Of a stretch of DNA of 64,000 nucleotides, positions 19,257-28,962 are shown one piece after another. Source of the DNA: Xanthomonas phaseoli pv. phaseoli. GTDB taxonomy: Bacteria > Pseudomonadota > Gammaproteobacteria > Xanthomonadales > Xanthomonadaceae. Below the pieces are notes generated by a model. It was not told the DNA's origin. It was given only the letters and a program-made list of their open reading frames with translations, and searched no databases. Numbering within the stretch: position 1 is the stretch's first letter; each line of letters begins with the position of its first letter. The position numbers and the translations under genes were made by a program. The stretch spans positions 3,596,001 to 3,660,000 of the forward strand of contig CP094243.1 of assembly GCA_022749655.1 (NCBI GenBank). The letters run 5' to 3'.

Positions 19257-19793
19257 TCAGACCGAATCGGGAAAGGAATCCACGCGCGCCAGCCAGCCTT
19301 TGAGAAACTTGCCAAGCGCCGGTCGCGCGGCGACGAGCCGGTGGTAGTAATCCTTGCGGCCGGCCTTGTAGCGTGCATACAGGTCTTGCTGGTTGCTGGA
19401 TGCCAGCGCCGCGAAGGTGGCGGGCCCCATGCGGCCGTCGGCGACCAACCCGCCGCCGGTCTGGCTGTTGAGCACGGTCTGCAGCAATTTGATCGCGTTG
19501 TTGCCCGCGTTGACGTAGAAGTCGAACACGATGTTGGCTAACGGCTGCAGCGCGATCTGATCGGCGCGCAGCCGGTCCCAGTACTGCGCCTTGTAGATGA
19601 CCCCCGCCTGCGCATCGGTCAACGCGCGCAGGTTCGCCAGGCTTGGCTCGATGCCGAGCAGGTTCTGCGCGCAGGCCTTGAAGGTCAACAGGGTGATGCC
19701 CTTGTTGGTGGCGCCGCCCGGATCGACGGGATCGTTGACGAAACCGCCTTCGTGTTTGAGCAAGGTCGGAAAGAACGCGTTGAAGTCGGCCAT
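19257..19793 (-). CDS. GH108 family muramidase (phage-lysozyme-like)
   Basis: Glycoside hydrolase family 108 enzymes cleave peptidoglycan; relatives are phage N4-type endolysins and the ZliS secretion activator. The 178-aa protein has catalytic E15 in LLKHEGGFVNDPVDPGGAT and KGIT following, then a C-terminal peptidoglycan-binding domain (GRMGPATFAALASSN; RKDYYHRLVAARPALGKFL). ATG at 19791-19793 is chosen because MADFNAFFPTLLKHEGG starts the family domain. It has no signal peptide, so export would need another route such as a partner membrane protein. It is the first gene of the operon. Confidence 0.88.
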   Translation of the reverse strand: MADFNAFFPTLLKHEGGFVNDPVDPGGATNKGITLLTFKACAQNLLGIEPSLANLRALTDAQAGVIYKAQYWDRLRADQIALQPLANIVFDFYVNAGNNAIKLLQTVLNSQTGGGLVADGRMGPATFAALASSNQQDLYARYKAGRKDYYHRLVAARPALGKFLKGWLARVDSFPDSV

Positions 19794-19948
19794 CGGCGCC
19801 ACCTGTTGAGTTGATCGGTGGCGCCAGTTTCCCCAGGGGTGCACTGGCCGGACATCGGTCGTTCGCCGAGACTGGGAAGCCTGAAAGCTGATTCATCCTG
19901 GGCGCTCACAGAAGCCGCCACGACCACATTTTCTGGAATACTGCACGC

Positions 19949-20611
19949 ATGAACGAGCTTAACCACTTGCTTGAAAACAACCGCGCCTGGTCCGAGCGTA
20001 TCCGCCGCGAGGATCCGGAATTCTTTTTCAAGCTCTCGACCCAGCAGACCCCGGAATATCTGTGGATCGGCTGCTCCGATTCGCGCGTGCCTGCCAACCA
20101 GATCATCGACATGGCGCCGGGCGAGGTGTTCGTGCACCGCAATATCGCCAACGTGGTGGTGCATACCGATCTGAATTGCCTGTCGGTGATCCAGTTCGCG
20201 GTGGATGTGCTCAAGGTCAAGCATGTGCTGGTGGTCGGCCATTACGGCTGTGGCGGCGTGTTCGCCAGCCTGACCCAGAAGCGCATGGGCCTGGTCGACA
20301 ACTGGATCCGCCATGTCACCGACGTGGCCGACAAGCACGAAGCCTGCCTGCACAACGCCGGCGAGCTGTCGGTGCAGCACGCGCGCCTGTGCGAGCTGAA
20401 CGTGCTCGAGCAAGTGGTCAACGTGTGCCGCACCACCATCGTGCACGATGCCTGGGAGCGCGGCCAGCAATTGAGCGTGCATGGCTGGGTCTACAGCCTG
20501 CGCGATGGCCGCGCGCACGACCTGGGCATGTCGATCGACCGCCCCGAGCTGCTGCAGGAACGCTATGACACAGCGCTGGCGCAGATCCAGGCCGATCACG
20601 CCGAGCGCTGA
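19949..20611 (+). CDS. can: Beta-class carbonic anhydrase
   Basis: This enzyme interconverts CO2 and bicarbonate in the cytoplasm. The 220-aa protein has all zinc-site residues: C42 and D44-R46 (WIGCSDSRVPAN), H98 and C101 (VVGHYGCGG). The length and sequence (ENNRAWSERIRREDPEFF) fit the E. coli Can type. A second, more distant paralogue is encoded at 46161-46841. It is divergent from the muramidase operon, with the kynurenine genes downstream in the same direction. Confidence 0.96.
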   Translation: MNELNHLLENNRAWSERIRREDPEFFFKLSTQQTPEYLWIGCSDSRVPANQIIDMAPGEVFVHRNIANVVVHTDLNCLSVIQFAVDVLKVKHVLVVGHYGCGGVFASLTQKRMGLVDNWIRHVTDVADKHEACLHNAGELSVQHARLCELNVLEQVVNVCRTTIVHDAWERGQQLSVHGWVYSLRDGRAHDLGMSIDRPELLQERYDTALAQIQADHAER

Positions 20612-20696
20612 GCCGAACGCACCCGTGGCCGGCCGCAGCGTCCATCGGACATCGGCGGCCGGCTGAGCCGGATACCTTCTTTGCCGAGGAACGTCG

Positions 20697-21227
20697 ATGC
20701 TGATGCCGCCAATCAACCTGCATGCCTGGATCGAGGAACACCGCCATCTGCTCAAGCCGCCGGTGGGCAACAAGTGCATCCAGCAGGATGGCTTCATCAT
20801 CATGGTGGTCGGCGGGCCGAACGCGCGCACCGACTATCACTACGACGAAGGCCCGGAGTGGTTCTTCCAGCTCGAAGGCGAGATGGTGCTGAAGGTGCAG
20901 GACGAAGGCGTGGCGCGCGACATTCCGATCCGTGCCGGCGAGGTCTTTCTGCTGCCGCCCAAGGTGCCGCACTCGCCGCAACGCGCGGCCGGCTCGATCG
21001 GCCTGGTGATCGAACGCGAGCGCCTGCCCAACGAACGGGACGGCCTGCAATGGTATTGCCCGCAATGCAACCACAAGTTGTATGAAGCGATGTTTCCGCT
21101 GAAAAACATCGAAACCGACTTCCCGCCTGTGTTCGATCGCTTCTACCGTTCGCTGGCGCTGCGCACCTGTTCGCAATGCGGGCATCTGCATCCTGCGCCC
21201 GAGCGCTATGCGACGATCGAAAACTGA
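20697..21227 (+). CDS. nbaC: 3-hydroxyanthranilate 3,4-dioxygenase
   Basis: The enzyme opens the ring of 3-hydroxyanthranilate, giving the precursor of quinolinate for NAD synthesis. The cupin has iron ligands H48, E54 and H92 ([24 protein letters not shown]). A C-terminal rubredoxin-like metal site has C121, C124, C158 and C161, as in bacterial homologues. GAGGA precedes the ATG at 20697. Kynureninase and kynurenine monooxygenase genes lie downstream on the same strand, which supports the assignment. Confidence 0.95.
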   Translation: MLMPPINLHAWIEEHRHLLKPPVGNKCIQQDGFIIMVVGGPNARTDYHYDEGPEWFFQLEGEMVLKVQDEGVARDIPIRAGEVFLLPPKVPHSPQRAAGSIGLVIERERLPNERDGLQWYCPQCNHKLYEAMFPLKNIETDFPPVFDRFYRSLALRTCSQCGHLHPAPERYATIEN

Positions 21228-21290
21228 TAGCGCGATGGCATGCGATTGCGCGCAGCAGGCTCGCCGCGCGCATGCTCTGAAACCGGCACC

Positions 21291-23420
21291 ATGCTGCGCG
21301 CACTGATCGACCTCAAACCACGCGACGTGCCCTTGCGCGTTGCGCTGCGCAACACCCTTGCAGTCGTCCTGCCGCTGGCGATCGGCGTGGCGACCGGGCA
21401 GGTTGCCGCCGGCCTGGCGGTGTGCAGCGGCGCGCTCAATACCATGTTCTCCGACCAGCCCGGGCCGTATCGCGCGCGTCTGCAACGCATGTTGATGGCA
21501 GCCCTGGCAGCCGGCCTGGCTGCCTTGCTCGGCATCTGGGTCGGCCACAATACGCCGGCGCTGGTGCTGGCCGGCCTGTTGCTCGGCCTGGGCGGCGGCC
21601 TGCTGGTGGCGCTCGGACCGGTCGCCGCGCGGGTGGGCCTGACCAGCATGATCCTGCTGGTGGTCAGCGCAGACATGCGGCTGCCGGTGCAGCAGGCACC
21701 CGGTGTGGCCGCGCTGATTTTCGCTGGCGGCCTGTTGCAGGTGGCGCTGGCGTTGGCGGCGTGGCCACTGCAGCGTTATCGCCCGGAACGCTTTGCATTG
21801 GCAGACCTGATGCGCCAGCTGGCCGGCATCGCGCGGCAGCGCCCGGATGCCAGTGCAGCGCCGCCGGCGACGCAGGAAGTGCTCGACGCGATGGTGATGC
21901 TGCACGGCGAGCATCGCTCGCGCGCGATCGCGGTGCAGAGCTTTCGCATCATCGCCGAGCTGTGCGATCGCGTGCGGCTGGAGCTGCTGTCGTTGGCCGA
22001 TGCCGAGACGCGCCTGACCGACTCGCAGGCGCGCCCGGCAATCGAACGGGTGCTCGAGCGTAGCGCCATCGTGCTGGAACAGCTCGCGCACGCGATGACC
22101 ATGGGCGAAGACCCGCAGGCAGCCAATGCCTCGATGACGGGGTTCGACGATCTGGTCGGCGCCTTGGCACAGTTTCAGCACGACAACGCCGACACGCGCG
22201 AACGCCGCCTGGTGCGTGTCGCCGTCGCGCGTGCGCAAGGCCTGGGCGGCCAGCTGCGCGCGCTGGTCCGCAACGCGCACTGGGCCAGCAGCCGTGGCGA
22301 AATCCAGGCGCAACTGGCCGAAGCGCGCCTGCCGTCGGCGCTGCGGCCGGCCGCGACCTGGGCCACATTGCGCGCGAATCTGGACCTGTCGTCGGTCGCC
22401 TTCCGGCACGCGTTGCGTTGCGGCGTGTGCCTGGCGTTGGCCATCGCTTTCCAGCGCTGGCAGCAGATTCCGCACGGCTTCTGGATTCCGATGACCACCG
22501 CCATCGTGCTCAAGCCCGATTTCGGCGGCACCTTCAGCTTTGGCGCGTTGCGCGTGGCCGGCACCTTCGTCGGGCTATTGCTTGCCACCTTGCTCGCGCA
22601 TCTGGCCATGGACGGCGCCAGCGTCCGCATGGCCCTGCTGGCGCTGTTTTGCCTCGGATTTCGTTTGCTGACACAGGTGAACTACGGCATCGGCGTGGCG
22701 TTCTTGACCGGCATGCTGGTGCTGCTGTTGTCCTTCGAAGGGGTGGCACCGGGCGAAGCGGTCGGCGCGCGCCTGCAGGCGACAGTGGCCGGCAGCGCGC
22801 TGGCGCTGGTCGCCTACGCGATGTGGCCAACGCGCGAACGCCGGCAGATTCGCGCCTCGCTGGCGCAGTTGCTCAGCGCATATCGAGACCACCTGCGCCA
22901 TGTGCTGCTCGGCCAGATGGAGGGCCTGAGCGATACGCGTGCCGCCGCGCGTGTTGCACGCACCAATGCGCAGGCTTCGATCGAGCGTTTGCGTGGCGAA
23001 CCGCGCAGCCGCCGCAACCTGCAGGAGCTCAAGCTGGCCGAATCGCTGCTGGCCAATGGCAACCGGCTGATCCGCGCCAGCTTGTTGCTGGAAGCGGCGC
23101 TGCGCGATGGCCATCCGTTGCCCACGCTGGATGCGTTGCCCATCTTTGCGCAGCAGGCCGATGAGGCGCTGTCTGCGGTGATCGACTGCCTGCGCACTGG
23201 CGGCACCCCTGCCGCGGCGACCTTGCGCAACGCCGAGCGCCAGCTTTCCGATGCGTTGGCCGCATTGCCCGACAGTTCCCCGACCACCGCCGCGCTGGCC
23301 GACACCATCGACCGCGTCACCGACAGCATCGGCACGCTCACCCACCTGCTGCGCCCCGCCCGACCGGCCTCGGCCGATGCGTCAGCCGTGCATGACGGCG
23401 TGCACGATGCCGGCAGGTAA
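21291..23420 (+). CDS. FUSC/YccS-family membrane protein (putative aromatic acid exporter)
   Basis: The 709-aa protein has the FUSC layout: two membrane blocks (about 25-165 and 380-515, five to six helices each), each followed by a cytoplasmic helical domain. Relatives include AaeB, which exports aromatic carboxylic acids, and plasma-membrane YccS. ATG at 21291 (MLRALIDLKPRDVPLRVALR) is preferred to the upstream ATG at 21240. It lies between the dioxygenase and kynureninase genes, so export of a kynurenine-pathway intermediate is a reasonable guess, not shown by sequence. Confidence 0.85.
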   Translation: MLRALIDLKPRDVPLRVALRNTLAVVLPLAIGVATGQVAAGLAVCSGALNTMFSDQPGPYRARLQRMLMAALAAGLAALLGIWVGHNTPALVLAGLLLGLGGGLLVALGPVAARVGLTSMILLVVSADMRLPVQQAPGVAALIFAGGLLQVALALAAWPLQRYRPERFALADLMRQLAGIARQRPDASAAPPATQEVLDAMVMLHGEHRSRAIAVQSFRIIAELCDRVRLELLSLADAETRLTDSQARPAIERVLERSAIVLEQLAHAMTMGEDPQAANASMTGFDDLVGALAQFQHDNADTRERRLVRVAVARAQGLGGQLRALVRNAHWASSRGEIQAQLAEARLPSALRPAATWATLRANLDLSSVAFRHALRCGVCLALAIAFQRWQQIPHGFWIPMTTAIVLKPDFGGTFSFGALRVAGTFVGLLLATLLAHLAMDGASVRMALLALFCLGFRLLTQVNYGIGVAFLTGMLVLLLSFEGVAPGEAVGARLQATVAGSALALVAYAMWPTRERRQIRASLAQLLSAYRDHLRHVLLGQMEGLSDTRAAARVARTNAQASIERLRGEPRSRRNLQELKLAESLLANGNRLIRASLLLEAALRDGHPLPTLDALPIFAQQADEALSAVIDCLRTGGTPAAATLRNAERQLSDALAALPDSSPTTAALADTIDRVTDSIGTLTHLLRPARPASADASAVHDGVHDAGR

Positions 23421-23453
23421 ACTGCCGCCCTGATCCGTGTTGCGAGCCCGACG

Positions 23454-24725
23454 ATGACCGACCTGCTGTCCCGCGCCCATGCTGCTGCACTGGATGCCGC
23501 CGACCCGCTGCGCAACCTGCGCGATGCGTTCGTGTTCCCGCAACACGGCGATGGCGATCAGACCTATTTCGTCGGCAATTCGCTTGGCCTGCAGCCGCGC
23601 GCAGCACGTGCGATGGTGGAGGAAGTGCTCGACCAGTGGGGCGCACTGGCGGTGGAAGGTCACTTCACCGGCCCGACCCAATGGCTGACCTACCACCAGC
23701 TGGTGCGCGACGGCCTGGCGCGCGTGGTCGGCGCGCAACCCGGCGAAGTGGTGGCGATGAACACCCTCAGCGTCAATCTGCACCTGATGATGGCGAGCTT
23801 CTATCGTCCCACTGCCGAGCGCGGCGCGATCCTGATCGAAGCCGGCGCATTTCCATCCGACCGCCACGCGGTGGAATCGCAGCTGCGCCTGCACGGGTTG
23901 GACCCGACTACGCATCTGATCGAAGTGGACGCCGACGAACCCAACGGCACCGTGTCGATGACGGCCATTGCCGAGGCCATCGCGCAGCATGGCCCGCGCC
24001 TTGCCCTGGTGCTGTGGCCGGGCATCCAGTACCGCACCGGGCAGGCCTTCGACCTGGCCGAGATCGTGCGGCTGGCGCGCGCGCAGGGCGCGGCGGTGGG
24101 TTTCGATCTGGCGCATGCGGTGGGCAATCTCCCGCTGACCCTGCACGACGACGGCGTGGATTTCGCGGTGTGGTGCCACTACAAATATCTCAACGCCGGC
24201 CCCGGCGCGGTGGGCGGTTGCTTCGTGCACGCGCGGCATGCAAAGAGCGACCTGCCGCGCATGGCCGGCTGGTGGGGACACGAGCAGCAGACCCGCTTCC
24301 GCATGGACCCGCAGTTCGTGCCCTCGCCCGGTGCCGAAGGCTGGCAGCTAAGCAATCCGCCGGTACTGGCGCTGGCACCGCTGCGCGCCTCGCTGGCGGT
24401 GTTCGACCAGGCCGGCATGGCTGCATTGCGCACCAAGTCCGAACAGCTCACCGGGCATCTGGAGCAGTTGATCCACGCGCGGGTGCCGCAGGTGCTGCAG
24501 ATCGTCACCCCGGCCGAACCGGCACGACGCGGTTGCCAGCTCTCGCTGCGGGTGGCCGGCGGACGCGCGCAGGGGCGCGCGCTGTTCGAGCATCTGCACG
24601 CGGCCGGCGTGCTCGGCGACTGGCGCGAACCGGACGTGATCCGGATTGCGCCTGTGCCGCTGTACAACCGTTTCAGCGATCTGCACACCTTCGTGGAGCA
24701 GGTGGAAGCCTGGGCGGCTGCTTGA
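23454..24725 (+). CDS. kynU: Kynureninase
   Basis: This PLP enzyme cleaves kynurenine or 3-hydroxykynurenine to (hydroxy)anthranilate and alanine. The 423-aa length is typical. Family motifs are YFVGNSLGLQPRAARAMV near the start, the FTGPTQWLTYH segment and the PLP-lysine region WCHYKYLNAGPGAVGGCF (lysine about 244). The strong match to 3-hydroxykynurenine-type kynureninases and the neighbouring monooxygenase imply use of 3-hydroxykynurenine. It lies 33 bases after the FUSC gene. Confidence 0.96.
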   Translation: MTDLLSRAHAAALDAADPLRNLRDAFVFPQHGDGDQTYFVGNSLGLQPRAARAMVEEVLDQWGALAVEGHFTGPTQWLTYHQLVRDGLARVVGAQPGEVVAMNTLSVNLHLMMASFYRPTAERGAILIEAGAFPSDRHAVESQLRLHGLDPTTHLIEVDADEPNGTVSMTAIAEAIAQHGPRLALVLWPGIQYRTGQAFDLAEIVRLARAQGAAVGFDLAHAVGNLPLTLHDDGVDFAVWCHYKYLNAGPGAVGGCFVHARHAKSDLPRMAGWWGHEQQTRFRMDPQFVPSPGAEGWQLSNPPVLALAPLRASLAVFDQAGMAALRTKSEQLTGHLEQLIHARVPQVLQIVTPAEPARRGCQLSLRVAGGRAQGRALFEHLHAAGVLGDWREPDVIRIAPVPLYNRFSDLHTFVEQVEAWAAA

Positions 24726-24892
24726 GCGCGGCAGTCTGACTGCCGTGCCACCGGAGCGCCTGTGCGGCACGCGGAATCGCCGCGCGCCCACGTACACTTC
24801 CCGCCCGGCGTCGCCGCCACGGCCGCCGTCGTTGCCAGTCGCTGTCTTCCCCTTTTCGCCGGCGCTGCGTCCGGCTGCTGCCGGACATTGCA

Positions 24893-26260
24893 TTGAGCCC
24901 AGTTTCTCCGCGTTCCCTGACCCTGATCGGCGCCGGTCTGGCCGGTTGCCTGCTGGCCATCCTGCTGTCGCGTCGCGGCTGGCAGGTCACCGTGTACGAA
25001 CGGCGTGGCGACCCGCGCATCAAAGGCTACGAGTCCGGCCGTTCGATCAACCTGGCGCTGGCCGAACGCGGCCGGCATGCGCTGCGCCAGGCCGGTGCCG
25101 AAGATGCGGTGATGGCCAAGGCGGTGATGATGCGTGGACGCATGGTGCACCCACTGGTCGGGCAACCGCAGCTGCAACGCTACGGGCGCGACGACAGCGA
25201 GGTGATCTGGTCGATCCACCGCGCCGCGCTGAATGTCGCCCTGCTCGACCTGGCCGAACAGGCCGGCACGCGCGTGCATTTCTACCGCCGCCTGCATACC
25301 GTGGATTTCGACGCCGGCTATGCGCGCTTCATCGACGACCGCGACGACCAGCCGCACGAGATCCACTTCCAGAGCCTGATCGGCAGCGATGGCGCCGGCT
25401 CGGCCTTGCGTGCGGCGATGCAGCGCAAATCGCCGCTGGGCGAACGCACCGAATTCCTCGATCACTCGTACAAGGAACTGGAAATTCCGCCGCAGCCGGG
25501 TGGCGGATTCCGGATCGAAGGCAACGCACTGCACATCTGGCCGCGCGGGCGCTACATGTGCATTGCGCTGCCCAACGATGGCGGTACGTTCACCGTCACC
25601 CTGTTCTTGCCCAACGCCGGCGAGCCGAGCTTCGCCACCACGCGGACCGGCGATGAAGCATTCGCCTTGTTCGCACGCGATTTCCCGGACGCGTTGCCGC
25701 TGATTCCCCAGCTCAAGGAGCATTGGGAAGAGCATCCGCCCGGGCTGCTCGGCACCCTCACCCTGGATCGCTGGCATCTGGATGGCCGCGCATTGCTGAT
25801 CGGCGACGCCGCCCATGCGATGGTGCCGTTCCATGGGCAGGGCATGAATTGCGCGTTCGAAGATTGCGTGGCGCTGGCAGATCAGCTGGACGCGCACGAT
25901 GATCTGGCCAGCGCGTTCGCGGCGTTCGAAGCTGCGCGTCGCGACGATGCGGCCGCCATCCAGCAGATGGCGCTGGAGAACTACCTGGAAATGCGCGACC
26001 GCGTCGACGACCCCGACTTCCTGCTGCAGCGCGAGCTCGAACAACAACTGCAGGCGCGCTGGCCCACCCGCTTCGTGCCGCACTACACCATGGTGACGTT
26101 CCTGCGCACGCGCTATTCGATTGCGCTAGCGCGCAGCGAGATCCAGCGCGAGATCCTGGTGGAGGCCACGCGCGGGCACAGCGATCTGTCGCGCATCGAC
26201 TGGGCTGCCTTGAAAGCGGTTGTGCACGCACGCCTGGAGCCGCTGGACGGCGCGCATTGA
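24893..26260 (+). CDS. kmo: Kynurenine 3-monooxygenase
   Basis: This FAD-dependent hydroxylase converts kynurenine to 3-hydroxykynurenine. The 455-aa protein has the N-terminal FAD site (IGAGLAGCLLAILLSRRG), GYESGRSINLALAERGRHAL and the second FAD motif IGDAAHAMVPFHGQGMNCA. The start is TTG at 24893, giving MSPVSPRSLTLIGAGLAG. It completes the set kmo, kynU and nbaC. Tryptophan dioxygenase and kynurenine formamidase are not in the window. Confidence 0.95.
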   Translation: MSPVSPRSLTLIGAGLAGCLLAILLSRRGWQVTVYERRGDPRIKGYESGRSINLALAERGRHALRQAGAEDAVMAKAVMMRGRMVHPLVGQPQLQRYGRDDSEVIWSIHRAALNVALLDLAEQAGTRVHFYRRLHTVDFDAGYARFIDDRDDQPHEIHFQSLIGSDGAGSALRAAMQRKSPLGERTEFLDHSYKELEIPPQPGGGFRIEGNALHIWPRGRYMCIALPNDGGTFTVTLFLPNAGEPSFATTRTGDEAFALFARDFPDALPLIPQLKEHWEEHPPGLLGTLTLDRWHLDGRALLIGDAAHAMVPFHGQGMNCAFEDCVALADQLDAHDDLASAFAAFEAARRDDAAAIQQMALENYLEMRDRVDDPDFLLQRELEQQLQARWPTRFVPHYTMVTFLRTRYSIALARSEIQREILVEATRGHSDLSRIDWAALKAVVHARLEPLDGAH

Positions 26261-26711
26261 CGCCTGCCAGGCGCGGACGGCATGAATGCTTGAGAGGGCG
26301 ACGGTGACGTGCCGGCTTGCGATGGGCGCCCGGTCGAATGCCTTTTCGGCGCGGTGCCTGCCGCTGCCAGGCCCCCGCAACCGCTCCATGGGTGGTCGCT
26401 AGGACCGGGCAACGCCGCACCCGGCCCGCTTCGCGAATGCTTCGCCGCTGGAGGTGGCTCGCCTCCCGCACGGCCACGCCTTGGAGCGGCTAACAAAACG
26501 TAGCGAGCAGTCGTCAGGTGTGCGCGGACGGCGCGCTCAGAACCGCAGTGTACGCGTGGTACATGCCGATTCCGAGCACCGGCCGCACCCGCCTGGCGGC
26601 TGCGCAGTGGTTTTGTTGGCCGCTCTTAGCGTGACGTTGCCGCGATGAGGGATACTGGGCGGCATCGGCAGCGCATACGCCGTGCGCTGCGCATCTGGAT
26701 GTCGCACCCGC
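26261..26711. other. Intergenic region between kmo and sbcB
   Basis: In 451 bases no gene is supported. The MITE-like copy 2 covers 26484-26625. The remaining 26261-26483 and 26626-26711 show nothing definite; the sbcB promoter should be in the right part. Confidence 0.5.
26484..26625. repeat. MITE-like element, copy 2
   Basis: The 142-base element starts GAGCGGCTAACAAAAC and ends GTTTTGTTGGCCGCTC. The two ends are inverted repeats with one mismatch in 16. The interior matches copy 1 (13801-13947) over nearly the whole length. No target-site duplication is clear. It is non-coding. Confidence 0.82.
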
Positions 26712-28155
26712 ATGCCTGACAGCTTTCTCTTCTACGACCTGGAAACCTTCGGCCAGGATCCACGCCGCACCCGCATCGCACAGTTCGCTGCGGTGCGCAC
26801 CGATGCGCAGTTGCGCTTGATCGAAGAGCCCATCAGCTTTTTCGTGCAGCCGGCCGACGATCTGCTGCCCTCTCCGTACGCCACCATGGTCACCGGCATT
26901 ACCCCACAGCACGCGCTGCGCGAGGGCGTCACCGAAGCCGAGGCGTTCGCCCGCATCGCCGAACAGATGGGCCGGCCGCAGACCTGCACGCTGGGCTACA
27001 ACTCGATCCGCTTCGACGACGAATTCGTCCGCTGCGGCCTGTTCCGCAATTTCTACGACCCGTACGAGCGCGAGTGGCGTGGCGGCAATTCGCGCTGGGA
27101 CCTGCTGGATGTGCTGCGACTGGTACATGCGCTGCGCCCGGACGGCATCGTCTGGCCACAGCGCGACGATGGCGCTACCTCGTTCAAGCTGGAGCACCTG
27201 GCCGATGCCAATGATGTGCGCGAAGGCGATGCGCACGAAGCCTTGTCGGACGTGTACGCCACCATCGGCATGGCGCGCAAATTCCAGCAGCACCAGCCAA
27301 AGTTGTGGGACTACGCGCTGCGCCTGCGCGACAAGCGCTTTGCCGCCACCTTGCTGGATGTCATCGCGATGCAACCGGTGCTGCATATCTCGCAGCGTTA
27401 CCCCGCCTCGCGCCTGTGCGCTGCGGCGGTGTTGCCGCTGACGCGCCACCCGCGCTTCGACAGCCGCGTGATCGTGTTCGATCTGGACGGCGACCCGGAG
27501 GTGCTGTTGCGGCTGAGCCCCGACGATATCGCCGACCGTCTGTACATCCGCGCCGCAGATCTACCGGAAGGCGAACAGCGCATTCCGTTGAAGGAAGTGC
27601 ATCTGAACAAGTCGCCTGCGCTGGTGGCCTGGCAGCATCTGCGCGCTGCAGACTTCGAGCGCCTGGGCGTGGATCACGACGCGGTAGTGGCCAAGGCGGC
27701 ACGCTTGCGTGCATTGGGCCCCGAACTTGCCGAGAAGGTGCGCCAGGTCTACGGCAGCGAACGCGCCGCGGCCACGGCGGTCAACGATGCCGATGCCTCG
27801 CTCTACGATGGATTTCTGGCCGAAGGCGACAAGCGCCTGCTTGCGCAGGTCCGCGCCAGCGCCGGACGAACTGGGCGCGCTGGAAGCGCGCTTTCGCGAT
27901 CCGCGCCTGATCGAACTGCTGTTTCGCTACCGCGCGCGCAACTGGCCGCAGACCCTCTCGTTCGAGGAACAGGAGCGCTGGAACGTGTATCGCCGCCAGC
28001 GCCTGCTCGAAGACCGCGGCCTGGGCGAAGTCACCCTGGAGCAATACCACGCGCAGATCGCGGATTTACGGCGTACTCACCCCGACGATGCTACCAAGCA
28101 AGCCCTACTCGACCAGCTCGCCGCCTGGGGTTCGGACCTCCAACGCACGCTATGA
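26712..28155 (+). CDS. sbcB: Exodeoxyribonuclease I (reading frame broken)
   Basis: Exonuclease I degrades single-stranded DNA 3'-5' in recombination and mismatch repair. The DnaQ-type domain begins FLFYDLETFGQDPRRTRIAQ with catalytic D and E. LGYNSIRFDDEF and HEALSDVYATIGMARKF carry later active-site residues. The frame is broken near 27855-27862: removing one base joins LLAQVRAS to PDELGALEARFRDPRLIELL and gives a 480-aa product ending WGSDLQRTL. Without repair, the upstream frame runs on into the next gene as a false fusion. The stop overlaps the next start (ATGA). Confidence 0.88.
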
Positions 28156-28838
28156 CCACCTATTTTTCCGACGCCAGCTTCAAGTTCCTGCGCGCCCTGG
28201 CCCGCCATAACGACAAGACCTGGTTCAACGACCATCGGCATCAGTACGAGGCGCATGTGCGCCAGCCGTTCCTGCAGCTGATCACCGATCTGCAGCCGGC
28301 ACTGGCACAGGTCAGCGAGCACTATCGCGCCGATCCCAAGACCCAGGGCGGCTCGCTGTTTCGCATCTATCGCGATGCGCGGTTTTCCAACGACAAGTCG
28401 CCGTACAAGAACTGGCAAGGCGCGCGCCTGTTTCATGAGCGCCGCCGCCAGATGCCGGCGCCCTCGTTCTATATCCATCTGCAGCCGGGCGAAAGTTTTG
28501 TCGGCGCCGGCCTGTGGCATCCGGAGCCGGACACACAGCGCAAGCTGCGCCACTTCATTTTCGACAACCCCGGCAGTTGGAAGGCCGCCGCGCACAACCC
28601 GAAACTGCTGCGCAAATTCACCATGGACGACAGCGAAAAGCTGGTGCGCGCACCGCGTGGGTTCCCCAACGACTTCGAGTTCATCGACGATCTCAAGCAC
28701 CGCAACTGGGCGTACTTGCGTCACCTGGACGACAGCATCATGACCGGGCCGCGACTGCGCCAGACCATCGAGGCGGACCTGGCGATCCTGGCGCCGTTCG
28801 TCGATTACCTGTGTGCGGCCTTGGACCTGGAATTTTGA
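28152..28838 (+). CDS. DUF2461 family protein
   Basis: The 228-aa protein belongs to DUF2461 (TIGR02453). Typical features are FLRALARHNDKTWFNDHRHQ, FRIYRDARFSNDKSPYKNW, SFYIHLQPGESFVGAGLWHP and a C-terminal LVRAPRGFPND. No enzymatic activity is established for the family. The start overlaps the sbcB stop, so translation is coupled. Apparent fusion to exonuclease I in one frame is a product of the sbcB frameshift. Confidence 0.9.
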   Translation: MTTYFSDASFKFLRALARHNDKTWFNDHRHQYEAHVRQPFLQLITDLQPALAQVSEHYRADPKTQGGSLFRIYRDARFSNDKSPYKNWQGARLFHERRRQMPAPSFYIHLQPGESFVGAGLWHPEPDTQRKLRHFIFDNPGSWKAAAHNPKLLRKFTMDDSEKLVRAPRGFPNDFEFIDDLKHRNWAYLRHLDDSIMTGPRLRQTIEADLAILAPFVDYLCAALDLEF

Positions 28839-28962
28839 TGACGCACCTGGCACGCGAATCGTGCTGCGCTGCGCCGATCCTGCGTGCACCGCCGCGACGT
28901 TACGCAGCCCTCGCCTGTCTGGCGACCACTCTCCTGGCTCCAACAGCGCCGGAATGCTCACG

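Noticed and set aside
20418..22475. 685-aa minus-strand open frame
   Set aside because: Antisense to three supported genes and rich in His/Gln/Arg, the usual composition of a shadow frame.
26682..28838. 718-aa apparent fusion of exonuclease I and DUF2461
   Set aside because: A single extra base in sbcB near 27860 puts the upstream frame in register with the next gene. The normal stop overlaps the next start.
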